This document shows, piece by piece, positions 7,924-16,679 of a stretch of DNA of 64,000 nucleotides. The notes beneath the pieces were generated by a model that was not told the origin of the DNA, made no database searches, and was given only the letters and a program-made list of their open reading frames with translations. This DNA comes from Renibacterium salmoninarum ATCC 33209 (GTDB lineage: Bacteria > Actinomycetota > Actinomycetes > Actinomycetales > Micrococcaceae). The position numbers and the translations under genes are program-made. The stretch lies in assembly GCF_000018885.1 (NCBI RefSeq), contig NC_010168.1:496001-560000 (forward strand). Direction: 5' to 3'. How positions within the stretch are numbered: position 1 is the first letter of the stretch; the number at the start of each line of letters is the position of its first letter.

Positions 7924-9360
7924 TCATTTCAGTTCCGATTCAGCTTGCTCAATAGCGGCAAACTCTTCTTCCGGCGCATTGGATACCAACCGATGCCGTG
8001 AATAGAACCAGAAATATGCCAACGCCACGAGGAAGACAGCTGCGGTAATCGACGCCGCCAGAATGTCGACGAAAAACGTCGCGATCATTGCGACGAACGC
8101 TAAGACCAAAGCAATTCCGGTAGTAACTACACCACCGGGCGTTCGATAACCACGCTCTAGCTGTGGTTCTTTTCGACGCAGCACAATGTGGCTCAAATTC
8201 AGCAGGACATAAGAAACAGTGGCGCCAAAGACCGCAATGTTGATCAGCAACGCACCATTTTGCGTTGCCGCGGCCAAAATGAATCCCATCGTCCCCGGTA
8301 CTAACAGCGCAACCCAGGGCGTTCGGCGTTTGCCGGTCAAGGACAGCCAACGGGGAAGATACCCGGCTCGCGAAAGTGCAAAGAGCTGTCGCGAGTACGC
8401 GTAAACAATGGAGAAAAAGCTTGCGACTAAGCCTGCCAGGCCCGCATAGTTTACGAAGTCAGCTAGCCAACTGTGCCCACCGGCGGCGATCCGCAATGCT
8501 TCCGGCAGCGGATTATTGGAGGCACCCATGGCGGCAGCGCCCGCCGCACCGGGAACGAGAAAGAGCATCAAGGCACCAAAAACCAGAAGCAAAAGCATTG
8601 CGCCAATGATTCCGCGCGGTAAGTCGCGCTTGGGGGTTGCTGACTCTTCTGCGGCCAATGGCACACCCTCAACTGCCAAGAAAAACCAGATTCCATAGAC
8701 CAACGCGCCCACTGCGCCAGAAATACCCATCGGTAAAAAGGCGCTGGCCGTTCCCACTGAGCTGTCCGGCACGATGTCAAAAAGGTTGCCAAAGGAGAAA
8801 TGTGGCAACAAGCCGACGACGGTCACCACCAAAGCAATGATGGCCACCAAGGTGATGCCAAAAATTAGTTTCAGTGCTTCGCCCACACCGCGTAAGTGGA
8901 TGCCAATAAACACGACATAAGCCACCAGGTAAACAGGCCACGAGTTGGTTATGCCAAACAAGCCCAACGCTTCGATATAGCCGCCAATAAAGGTAGCTAT
9001 TGCGGCCGGAGCCACCGCATATTCGATGAGAACAGCCATTCCGGTAGCAAAACCGCCCAGCGGGCCAAGCGCTCTACGAGCAAATCCGTACCCGGCCCCG
9101 GTGGTGGGAATGGCCGATGCCATTTCGGCAAGACCTAAGACCATGAACAGATACATGATGCCCATCAAGACGAAGGCAATCAATAGCCCGCCCCAACCGC
9201 CTTGAGCGAGCCCATAATTCCAGCCAGAAAAATCACCGGAAATAACGTAAGCGACGCCGAGGCCCACCAAAAGCAGCCAACCCGCGGCACCCTTTTTGAG
9301 CTCCCGCTGCTTTAGATAGTCTTCGCCGAGGGTGGTGTAACCGATATGCTGCTTGGCCAT
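7924..9360 (-). CDS. APC-family amine permease, ethanolamine-permease type
   Basis: 478 residues of an amino acid-polyamine-organocation transporter, with about twelve hydrophobic segments. ATG at 9360 has GGGGA five bases upstream. The first membrane region carries AYVISGDFSGWNYGLAQGG, which I associate with the ethanolamine permease subfamily, followed by TTGAGYGFARRALGP, the conserved APC loop. As first gene of the leftward operon it would import the amine that the glutamine synthetase-like enzyme then modifies. Expression probably starts in the 240-base gap shared with the divergent GntR regulator. Confidence 0.8.
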   Translation of the reverse strand: MAKQHIGYTTLGEDYLKQRELKKGAAGWLLLVGLGVAYVISGDFSGWNYGLAQGGWGGLLIAFVLMGIMYLFMVLGLAEMASAIPTTGAGYGFARRALGPLGGFATGMAVLIEYAVAPAAIATFIGGYIEALGLFGITNSWPVYLVAYVVFIGIHLRGVGEALKLIFGITLVAIIALVVTVVGLLPHFSFGNLFDIVPDSSVGTASAFLPMGISGAVGALVYGIWFFLAVEGVPLAAEESATPKRDLPRGIIGAMLLLLVFGALMLFLVPGAAGAAAMGASNNPLPEALRIAAGGHSWLADFVNYAGLAGLVASFFSIVYAYSRQLFALSRAGYLPRWLSLTGKRRTPWVALLVPGTMGFILAAATQNGALLINIAVFGATVSYVLLNLSHIVLRRKEPQLERGYRTPGGVVTTGIALVLAFVAMIATFFVDILAASITAAVFLVALAYFWFYSRHRLVSNAPEEEFAAIEQAESELK

Positions 9361-9461
9361 CAAGTCCCCATCTCAAAATAGGTGTGAGCATCAATCCGCG
9401 CCCACGGACGACATTCCAATGGTCTGTTATCAGTCCATAAGTAGTTTGTGGGCATTTTGAT

Positions 9462-9500
9462 CATGCGTCAAGGAAAAATCTAAAATTAGTGAGACGCATG
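9462..9500. promoter_or_regulatory. CATGCGTC...GACGCATG inverted repeat between permease and GntR regulator
   Basis: Perfect 8-bp arms at 9462-9469 and 9493-9500, with 23 bases between them, in the divergent promoter region of the amine operon and its regulator. Arm centres are 31 bases (about three helical turns) apart. It is a plausible binding site for the adjacent GntR/FCD protein; the assignment is inference. Confidence 0.45.
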
Positions 9501-9585
9501 CTTTCGTGGATACACCACCTCAGCCATATCTCAGGCGATATTCGCGCCAAGTTACTCAAGGGCAATTAGCAGGAAGCAAACTGAT

Positions 9586-9591
9586 TAGACT
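9586..9591 (+). promoter_or_regulatory. Candidate -10 box, leaderless start of the GntR regulator
   Basis: TAGACT ends six bases before the ATG of the regulator at 9598, and no convincing ribosome site lies directly upstream of the start. This spacing would place transcription initiation at the start codon, a common actinobacterial arrangement. No clear -35 was assigned. Confidence 0.4.
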
Positions 9592-9597
9592 GTCAAC

Positions 9598-10371
9598 ATG
9601 AGCGCAGAGCAGACAGGCATGGGCCATTTTGAAACCAATGGCGACCTGATTGGCCTCAACCTGCTGCGCCCTGCCCGTACTGGAAATGCCTTTGAAGAAA
9701 CGCTGGCGTCATTACTACGCGCTATTCGACTTGGCGTATTTCCACCCGAGTCACGGTTACCCTCCGAACGTGATCTTGCCGAACGTTTGGGCGTTTCCCG
9801 CTCAACGCTCCGAGAGGCACTCTCTGCGCTGCAAGAATCCGGGCATCTAGTCATCCGCCGAGGCCGGTACGGTGGCGCAATCGTCACGGGCGGGCCTACA
9901 ACATCAACAGATAGTCATGATTCCGTCCCGGTAAGCGCTACGGACCTGTTGGACGCGATTCGATTCCCTTCCGTAGTCGAGCCCGGAGCGGCCGAATTAA
10001 GCGCGCGGGCCGATCTGAGCTCGACACAAAGACAGAGCCTACAAACCGCATACGAAAAACTACTTGCCGCTAGCATTGATGACTATCGTTTATTCGATTC
10101 TCGATTCCACCTCATCATCGCTGAACTCTCCGGAAGCCCCAGCCTGGCCGCCGCCGTGGCAGAATCCCGGGCCAAGACAAACGCGCTTCTGGAGAAAATT
10201 TCGGTTTTACCTGCAAACTTGGCGCACTCGAACGAGCAGCATCACATCATCTTGGCCGCGATTCTCAGCGGAGATGCCGAACGAGCGCGGGCCGCAATGT
10301 TCGAGCATCTCGCTGGCACCGAGGCCCTTTTGCGTGGGTTCCTAAGTGAGACTACAAGCCTCGACGGTTAG
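9598..10371 (+). CDS. GntR-family (FadR/FCD subfamily) transcriptional regulator
   Basis: 257 residues. An N-terminal winged helix (about residues 25-95) contains the GntR signature SRLPSERDLAERLGVSRSTLREAL, here given as two parts: SRLPSERDLAERLGVS and RSTLREALSALQ. The C-terminal half (about 115-250) is an alpha-helical FCD ligand domain with a metal-type DSRFHLIIAELSG motif. It is divergent from the permease gene of the amine operon and is followed by a strong hairpin terminator. It is probably the operon's repressor, released by an amine or glutamyl intermediate; effector unknown. Confidence 0.85.
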   Translation: MSAEQTGMGHFETNGDLIGLNLLRPARTGNAFEETLASLLRAIRLGVFPPESRLPSERDLAERLGVSRSTLREALSALQESGHLVIRRGRYGGAIVTGGPTTSTDSHDSVPVSATDLLDAIRFPSVVEPGAAELSARADLSSTQRQSLQTAYEKLLAASIDDYRLFDSRFHLIIAELSGSPSLAAAVAESRAKTNALLEKISVLPANLAHSNEQHHIILAAILSGDAERARAAMFEHLAGTEALLRGFLSETTSLDG

Positions 10372-10374
10372 GGC

Positions 10375-10410
10375 AAAAGTTGAAGCAGTGAAGCCGCTGC
10401 TTCAACTTTT
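10375..10410 (+). terminator. Rho-independent terminator of the GntR regulator
   Basis: A perfect 14-bp stem (10375-10388 with 10397-10410), 8-base loop TGAAGCCG, starting four bases after the regulator's stop. The right arm ends CTTTT followed by GTTCT. The stem begins AAAAG, so it may also act on the opposite strand. Confidence 0.8.
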
Positions 10411-10442
10411 GTTCTAAGCCTATTTTCAATAGGCGCCTCGGA

Positions 10443-11067
10443 TCAGTGATCGGGCTGCGGACTTTGGCTACGGGTGCAAAGGCTTTCGTAGTCGATGAGG
10501 ATGCCGGAGCCGTCGACGGTTAGTTCAGCGTGGAAGTCGCTGTCCAGACTTGATTAGGAAACCCGTCCGATACCATTTTCTGGGCTTGCTGAAGCGTAGC
10601 TCTGATTGCTGCGAAGCACGCGCAGTGAAGGTACTTCGATCCAGGCCATGACGAAGTTAGTCGGTTCTATCGCGAACTGGTGTGCGCCGAGCCGCAGGAT
10701 TGGCATCGTGTTGGTGACTGGGCATAAGCCCACGTCGCAATCGAGCGCGTCCTTTAGATCAGTTGTGTCTTGAATACCGGGTTCCGGGAGGTCTATTTCA
10801 CCGAAAAATTTGGTCTGCGAAGACCAATTGCCAAGGTCATCGCGGGAAAGTTTGAGGTTCCGGCCCCAACCGAATCCTTGCACAGACACTCGTATGTTCT
10901 TGGGTGATCCATTCCGCGCCAGCGGTCAGATGCCAGCTGAGTGCGTAATCCGGTGTGGTTGAGCTGCCAACGGCCTGTAGCCGATCTGCCTCGAAGGCGA
11001 TGGTTGCTGCGTCGGCTCGTTGGGCGTCGTCGGTCCCAGTCCACTTGTACGTTTTTCGATCCGTCAT
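10443..11067 (-). pseudogene. Putative glycolipid-binding protein, frameshift plus nonsense
   Basis: Remnant of a putative glycolipid-binding family protein (DUF1089 type). Frame one from ATG 11067 gives TYKWTGTDDAQRADAA and DYALSWHLTAGAEWITQEH. Around 10876-10888 one extra base moves the reading to a second frame, which continues VQGFGWGRNLKLSRDDLGNW and ALDCDVGLCPVTNTMPILRL. A TAA at 10554-10556, probably a former Tyr codon, interrupts it; beyond, the same frame reads DSDFHAELTVDGSGILIDY and stops at 10443. Two independent lesions mean the gene is dead. Total length, about 205 codons, matches the family. Confidence 0.8.
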
Positions 11068-11127
11068 AAGGAAAGAATGTCATAGGGCTCAAAACAGTCT
11101 GCTGCCGCCGGTGAGGCTTGATCTGCT

Positions 11128-11997
11128 CTACGAAAGCGCAGTGCTGGGATAACCAGCTGCGTTTCGAATTGCCTGGCCCCAAGGCCGGAGTATTTCAAGG
11201 AGTGTTTCAAAGTCATCGCCGAGACTTTTTACGATTACTTCGCATTGACTGTCGGTGGCAGCTTCGACTGCTTCCCGCGCGGCATGGCCTTTTTCGGTCA
11301 GTTTTCCGTCGGCGAGATGCCCGCGCGCGGTGAGTCTGTCTTCGGCGTCGTCGAGCTGTTCATCCGTCCAGGCGCGGGTACGAAGGTAGGTGCGTGGCTC
11401 GATTCCTCGGTAGAGCTCGGACGCCACGCCAATCTCCGTGCCATCAAAACCAGCAGTCGTCCAAGCAGCAATATGGGCATCTCCGCGAAACTCTCTGAGC
11501 AAGTCACCACAACGCCACATCTCACCCATCACACCTGCGGGCAGCGGAAGCGCGCGAAGCCCGGAGTAGAGGGGTTTTCCTTCTGGACGGAGCTGGTCTG
11601 AAGCTTTTCCCAGCAAGTCTCTTGCTCGATTCAAGCCATCCGGGTTGCTGCCAAGAACGCGCTCAAGTTGAGCAATGGCGCCGGCTGTTCTCGCGGCTGC
11701 CATGGTGCTGGCGTCGGTCAGTGACCAACCGTAGGTTACTGCCGGAATCACAGCCTCAGGATTGAAGACGCCGAAAGCGGCAGCAATGACTTCCCCGGGA
11801 ACCTGGCCCAAAATCGACCCGCGACTGCAAAAGTATGCGGGCCCGTTTGGACGTGCCGCTCCGCCCATCGTTCCAGCGCTCGCACCAAAACCTAGTGCGG
11901 AATAGGCAGCATTGCATTCGGGGGAGAAAATCGCCTGTCCAATAACGGGCTCCAGTACCGAGCCCAGCAGGCGGGACGGATGTTCCTCGACGGTCAA
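11128..11997 (-). CDS. SCO6745-family protein
   Basis: 289 residues; the apparent start is TTG at 11997 with AAGGGA upstream. It resembles the actinobacterial SCO6745 family: an N-terminal helical region (LEPVIGQAIFSPECNAAY, GFGASAGTMGG, PAYFCSRGSILGQVP), then RDLLGKASDQLRPEGKPLYSG and LRALPLPAGVMGEMWR, and a C-terminal winged-helix-like part where DEQLDDAEDRLTARGHL and LTEKGHAAREAVE resemble MarR-like segments. Function is not established; the winged-helix resemblance suggests ligand or nucleic-acid binding. It is intact between two pseudogenes. Confidence 0.65.
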   Translation of the reverse strand: MTVEEHPSRLLGSVLEPVIGQAIFSPECNAAYSALGFGASAGTMGGAARPNGPAYFCSRGSILGQVPGEVIAAAFGVFNPEAVIPAVTYGWSLTDASTMAAARTAGAIAQLERVLGSNPDGLNRARDLLGKASDQLRPEGKPLYSGLRALPLPAGVMGEMWRCGDLLREFRGDAHIAAWTTAGFDGTEIGVASELYRGIEPRTYLRTRAWTDEQLDDAEDRLTARGHLADGKLTEKGHAAREAVEAATDSQCEVIVKSLGDDFETLLEILRPWGQAIRNAAGYPSTALS

Positions 11998-12055
11998 ATG
12001 AAATCCCTTTCGCGCAGCTGAGCCTTCAGTCTATGGCCCGCGCACTAGGACAAAC

Positions 12056-12097
12056 AGAAGGCCCCGGCCCGGACTTTCGTCTGGATCGGGGCCTTCT
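12056..12097 (-). terminator. Terminator hairpin downstream of tRNA-Ser(GCT)
   Basis: Perfect 11-bp arms AGAAGGCCCCG (12056-12066) and CGGGGCCTTCT (12087-12097), separated by 20 bases that hold a shorter GGCCCGGAC/GTCTGGAT pairing. It begins directly at the 3' end of the leftward tRNA gene. Confidence 0.7.
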
Positions 12098-12099
12098 GG

Positions 12100-12187
12100 C
12101 GGAGACGGGGGGATTTGAACCCCCGGTGGAGTTTTGCCCCACACTTCATTAGCAGTGAAGCCCATTCGGCCGCTCTGGCACGTCTCC
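12100..12187 (-). tRNA. tRNA-Ser: tRNA-Ser(GCT)
   Basis: 88 bases read on the minus strand. The acceptor stem GGAGACG pairs with CGTCTCC; the anticodon stem-loop CTTCA-CTGCTAA-TGAAG gives anticodon GCT (complement at 12151-12153). The long variable arm and GGTTCAAATCC T-loop are typical of serine tRNA. CCA is not encoded. Confidence 0.95.
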
Positions 12188-12267
12188 AAAGTGCTGGCTC
12201 CAGTAGAAGCCTGAAGCCAGCCTCACAAGGTTACCGAACTTGTGACCCAACACGCAAAGTGAGATCT

Positions 12268-13417
12268 CTAATTGGCAACTTCGGCATGGCTTTTGAACTT
12301 GTTGATCAAGCTATGGGGCGCATCTTCGTTGTAGAAAAGCTCGAGGTTTGCCGCAGATTCGGCCGCCGATACTGCGGCGCGTGGCGCCATTGCTGCCTCG
12401 TGCGCGGCAATCGCGGCGTCGACGTCGTTGGGGTTGGCCAGTAGCGCTAGCGCGAGTTCGGCGCCGTCTTGCATGGCCAAATTTGCACCCTCGCCCGCGT
12501 AAGGCGACATAACGTGCGCGGCGTCGCCGATCAGCGTCACGCCAGAAACAGGTGACCACGAGTGCCCGATCGGCAGAGCATAAATTGGCCGGGGGATAAT
12601 TTCGCCATCTGAGCGCAAGATCAAATCAAGCAAGCTAGCATCCCAGCCGTGGAATAACTCAGCCAGGGCCGGGCGGGCGGATTCCGCCTGGTTGAAGTCA
12701 ATGCCGCAGTCGCGAATCCACGTCTCGGCTACCTTGAAGGCCAGGCCCACCCGTACACTGCCGTCGCCATTGCGTTGGCCCGAGATGCCTTTGCCAGGCA
12801 CGTTAATGGTCAAGCTGCCGCGGCCAACAAGTGCCGAAAGCTCTGGATTACGCTGATCAATGTCCGTGAGCCGAAGCTCGATGTAGGAAAGTCCGCTGTA
12901 CTGTGGTTTGGCTGCAGAAACCATTGGGCGGACCTTCGACCAGGTGCCATCGGCACCAACCAAGGTCTCGACAACTTCACTACTGCCGTCGGCGAAATTA
13001 AGCACGTGCTTGCCGCCGTCGAGGGCTAGAACCGAGGCGATTTTTCGCCCCCACTGCATCGTGCCCGGTTCAAGGGAATCGATAATGAAGCCCGCGCAGT
13101 GCCTTCCGGTCAATCTCCGGCCGTCCGGCACCCTCGCGTAACTGGGCATCGGATATTTCTTCAAACAGCACGTTGCCGTCTTGATCGAGGAAGCGCCAGT
13201 CTTCACCTTCAGGCCGCGCCAATTTGGCAAACTTTTCGTACAGGCCAGCTGCACTGATCGCAAATTGACCCGAGTCGGCATGCAAATCGAGTGTGCCGCC
13301 TTGGCTGCGGCTTTCGGGTGAATCCTCGAGTTCGAAGATTCGGGTAGCTGCACCGTTGCGTTGCAAAACCCTAGCTAAAGTCAGGCCACCAAGGCCTGCG
13401 CCAATGATGGTAATCAT
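12268..13417 (-). pseudogene. TetX-like FAD-dependent monooxygenase, frameshift
   Basis: A class A flavin monooxygenase. From ATG 13417 (AGGA upstream) the first frame gives the FAD-binding MITIIGAGLGGLTLARVLQ and GGTLDLHADSGQ, the latter a TetX-like signature, up to RPEIDRKALRG. A one-base shift near 13095 moves the frame; the second frame continues GFIIDSLEPGTMQWGRKI and ends at 12268, including the second FAD motif VTLIGDAAHVMSPYAGEGAN. Joined length is about 380 residues, as expected. TetX relatives hydroxylate tetracyclines, but many homologues have unknown substrates, so resistance should not be assumed. The gene is inactive as written. Confidence 0.8.
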
Positions 13418-13435
13418 CGGAGCGTCCTTTCAAGA

Positions 13436-13468
13436 GCGATATACGTCGATGCATCAAAGATATATCGC
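13436..13468. promoter_or_regulatory. GCGATATA/TATATCGC inverted repeat upstream of the TetX-like remnant
   Basis: Perfect 8-bp arms at 13436-13443 and 13461-13468 in an AT-rich patch ahead of the monooxygenase start; a further TATA-rich stretch follows. This could be an operator overlapping the promoter. No adjacent regulator gene is present. Confidence 0.4.
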
Positions 13469-13530
13469 TATATTCTTTAATTCAAGTGTGATTTAGCGCA
13501 CTTTCGCTGCCCGAGCTTAGCCGTGGGTGT

Positions 13531-14479
13531 TTAGACGGGTTGTGAGTGGAGTCCGAGAGCGCCGGGTGCGTTGGTGCCGGTCATAAGGGCGGCGAGGTCG
13601 TCCGGTTCGAGGAAAGATGGCGGCGGCGGCGGTCCCCAGTTGAAGAGGCCCTGAGCGCCTTCGAAGGTTTCTGGGGTCCAGATTTCGTCTTCGGGGATGC
13701 AGTCCATGTCGGAGTAGTACTCGGAGAAGTTCCCTGCAGGGTCTTTGAGGTACCAGAAGAAGTTGGATCCGGCGTGGTGTCTTCCAAGTCCCCAGATGTG
13801 GCGTTCGGGGTTGTTCTCGAGCATGGCTTTCGCGCCGCGTCCGACGTCGTCGACGTCGTCGACCTGCCAAGAGGTGTGGTGGAGAAAGTTCACGGGTGCG
13901 GCCAGGGGCCAGGACGTTGTGATGTTCCACGGAGCAGCGCATGAACGCGCCTTTGTCGGCGATGTAGTCGCTGACCTTGAAGCCGATGCCCTCGGTAAAG
14001 AACCGCATTATCGCCTCGAGGTTCACGGTGCCGATCACTGTGTGGCCGAGCTTGCGAGGCTTGATTTTGGTATTGCGCATAACCCCGGGGGCCCGGCCCC
14101 AGCGCTCGATTCGGCCGGGGCCGTTGCAGGGAGTCGCTGGGGTCTTCTCCTGCGCGACCCGGGGTGCGATGTGGATGTGGGCGGTGAACCCGGAGACGGG
14201 CTCGGTGGCGAGCAGCTCGGTACCATTGTGGTTGATCGGCACGCCTAGGCGGGTCATCTATGCGGTGACTTTGGCGACGTCGTCCTGGTTGTCGGCGCCG
14301 ACGCCGAGTTCGACTAGGCGTCGGGTGGGAGCGTGGACGATCTTGAGCTGCTCACCGCCGTCGCGGGTTCCGAATGAGTTGTTGCCGAGTGGGTCGAGGC
14401 CAAATTCCTCATAGTAGGCGGCCGTTTCAACCACGTTCGGCACACCCATCACCACACGGGTCAGACGATGTAATGACAT
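13531..14479 (-). pseudogene. Extradiol (VOC-fold) catechol dioxygenase, nonsense plus frameshift
   Basis: From ATG 14479 the frame reads MSLHRLTRVVMGVPNVV, a vicinal-oxygen-chelate N-domain, and hits TAG at 14258-14260. The same frame continues MTRLGVPINHNGTELLATEP and IAPRVAQEKTPATPCNGPGR, then the C-domain with the first metal His in LGHTVIGTVN. Near 13895-13915 a one-base shift leads to a frame with the second His in LHHTSWQVDDVDD and the metal Glu in NFSEYYSDMD, stopping at 13531. All three metal ligands survive, but two lesions disable it. Joined length about 315 codons fits extradiol dioxygenases. It sits with ring-hydroxylation genes, so it probably cleaved a catechol made by them. 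Confidence 0.8.
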
Positions 14480-14529
14480 GGGATTACTCCTTATGTATCC
14501 GTAATTGATGTTGCTGGGGGCAGGCGGGC

Positions 14530-15387
14530 TCAGTTCCCGGCGGTGGTGAAGGTTTGGCTGATTTCGCCGATGCCTTCGATCCGGGAGATGAGGGTTTCGC
14601 CGGGCTTGATGAATCGCTGCGGGCTCCGGCCAAGGCCCACGCCGGCAGGGGTTCCGGTGAAAATGATGTCTCCCGGGAGCAGGGTGAGAGTGTGGGAGAG
14701 GCCCTCAATCAAGGCCGGGACGGAGAAGATCAGTTCGCTGGTGCGGCTTTTCTGGACTTCTTCGCCGTCGACGCTGCATTCGATGCTCAGGTCGTCCGGG
14801 TTCGTGAACTCATCGGGAGTGACGAGCCAAGGGCCGACGGGTCCGAAGCTGGGGAAGGACTTCCCCAGCCCGAACTCTGGTGCAGGGCCGCGGAGTTGGG
14901 ACACACGTTCGGAGATGTCCTGCCCGACCGAGAGGCCGGAGACATAGTTCCAAGCCTCCGCGGCGGAAAAGTTCTTGGCCTCGCTTCCGATCACGGCGAC
15001 GAGCTCGACTTCCCAATCCACGTTGCCGCCCTCCGGCAGCACCACCGTTGTGTCGGGGCCGGTGATGCATGTTGGAAACTTCGTGAATACCGGGGGCAGG
15101 GAATCGGGCTGGGCGAACCCGGATTCCTTCGCGTGATCGCTGTAGTTCAAGCCGATCGCGAACACCTGGCGCGGAGCTGGGGAGGGGGAGCCAAGCCGCG
15201 AGCGGTCCACGATCACGTCGGCGGCGGTGCCGGCAAGGGTTGAGGCCCAGGCCGTGAACTCTTCCCACTGCTGGTAAATCGCGGGCAGGTCGGGACCGAA
15301 GCGGCCCTCGCTGGCCGTGTGGATGTCTATACCGGACTCATCGGTGGCCAGCAGAACGGCCCGGTGATCATGGTTGGCAATACGCAC
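14530..15387 (-). CDS. Fumarylacetoacetate hydrolase-family protein
   Basis: 285 residues from GTG 15387; a longer open frame upstream overlaps the oxygenase remnant and is low-complexity, so it is rejected. FAH-fold motifs are present: AIGLNYSDHAKESG, VDWEVELVAVIG (metal-binding Glu residues), SVGQDISERV, and FTGTPAGVGLG. The family hydrolyses or decarboxylates acylpyruvates and ring-cleavage products. In this cluster it would act after the extradiol dioxygenase in a meta-type aromatic pathway. It is intact although its upstream partners are broken, so it may now lack substrate. Confidence 0.8.
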   Translation of the reverse strand: MRIANHDHRAVLLATDESGIDIHTASEGRFGPDLPAIYQQWEEFTAWASTLAGTAADVIVDRSRLGSPSPAPRQVFAIGLNYSDHAKESGFAQPDSLPPVFTKFPTCITGPDTTVVLPEGGNVDWEVELVAVIGSEAKNFSAAEAWNYVSGLSVGQDISERVSQLRGPAPEFGLGKSFPSFGPVGPWLVTPDEFTNPDDLSIECSVDGEEVQKSRTSELIFSVPALIEGLSHTLTLLPGDIIFTGTPAGVGLGRSPQRFIKPGETLISRIEGIGEISQTFTTAGN

Positions 15388-15424
15388 GATTTGTCTTTTC
15401 TGTTTAGGCGGAACTGGGGCGGGC

Positions 15425-16627
15425 TCAGAAGAGCGGGGTGATTTTTTCTTCGACGCCGAGGAGCGCTTTGCCGTAGGTTTCGTATCCAACGATGGGGGTG
15501 ACTATGCCGTGGCGTGCTGTGGTGGCCGAATCACGCCAGATGCGCTGGAGCGGGCTGGTGTCGCCGAAGCTGCCGGCGCCGTGTGCGCTGAGCAGGATAT
15601 CGATAGCGCGCGTTACGTGTTCGGCGACCCAGCCAGTGTCTGCGCGGACGCGTGCCCTGGCCTTTTAGTCGAGGTATTCGCCGCTGGTGGCGGCGTCGTC
15701 GATGTCCTGGGTGGCCCGGTATGCGTGCAGGTTGGCTGTGTCCAGCAGCTGAGCCGCCTCTGCGACTTGGAGCTGGAACGCGACGGAATCTCTTTGCTTG
15801 TCGAAGAAGGTGTAGGCGACTGACTTTTTGGCGGACTTGTCGATGACGAAATCCAAGGCCGCTTGGCCTAGGCCCAGCTGTGGGCCGATCAAGACCAGTA
15901 CCAGGATGGGCACGAATGCGGAGCGGTAGAGGGCCTCGGAGTCAAGCTGCTCAGTCGGGTAATCGCCCTCAATCGCGGGCGGGACAGACATGATGCGGTG
16001 GTCGGGGACGAAAACATCCTCGGCAACCAGGCAGTTGCTGCCGCTGGACCTCATGCCGGCCACGAACCAGGTATCCTCCAAGGTCATCTCGCTGGTAGGA
16101 ATCAACGCCAACCCTTGGTCAACCACCGCCCCGGTCTCATCGGTGATCGGGATTCCCATAACCGCCCAGGTGGCGTGCCAGGAGCCGGAGTTGTAGTACC
16201 AGCGGCCAGTAACCTTATAGCCGCCGTCGACCTTTACGGTGGTGGAGGTCGGCGTAAGGACGCCGGATACCTTGGCGTCCGGGTCCGCGCCGAAGACTTC
16301 ATCCTGCGCCTTGACGGGGAAGAGCCCAGTCAGCCAGGCGCAGATGTTGGTCAGGGTAAGGACCCAGGCCGTGCCGCCGTCCGCGTAGCCTACGGCTTTG
16401 GACACGTCGAGCATCGTGCGCATGTCCGTCTCGTAGCCGCCGTAGCGTTTGGGTACGGCCAGTTTGAACAGGCCCGCCTCTGTGAGGGCTTGAATGGATT
16501 CTTCGACGACGCGGCGGTTCTTTTCGCCTTCTGCGGCATTTTTCTTCAGCAGCGTGGTGAGTTCAGTGGCGCGTGCAACGAGCTGTGCGCGGTCCGGGAC
16601 GGTGGCGGTTTCAGTAATAGTGGTCAT
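15425..16627 (-). pseudogene. Flavin-dependent aromatic monooxygenase, acyl-CoA dehydrogenase fold (HsaA/HpaB-like), nonsense
   Basis: About 400 codons from ATG 16627. The sequence has the ACAD-fold layout of two-component hydroxylases: KLAVPKRYGGYETDMRTML, GGTAWVLTLTN, KVTGRWYYNSGSWHATWAV and GMRSSGSNCLVAEDVFVPDH. A TAA at 15665-15667 follows SGEYLD; the same frame then continues KARARVRADTGWVAEHVTRA and LLSAHGAGSFGDTSPLQRIW to a natural stop at 15425. One nonsense codon therefore removes about 80 C-terminal residues that line the flavin site in this family. Its reductase partner lies directly upstream. It would hydroxylate a phenolic compound. Confidence 0.85.
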
Positions 16628-16679
16628 TTCTTTTCTCTCTTCTTGAAGGGGCGTACAACGACGCCGGGGGGTGTCGAAG

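Noticed and set aside
15388..15489. Lys/Ser/Pro-rich N-terminal extension of the FAH gene
   Set aside because: It is the out-of-frame shadow of the oxygenase C-terminus that lies beyond its nonsense codon.
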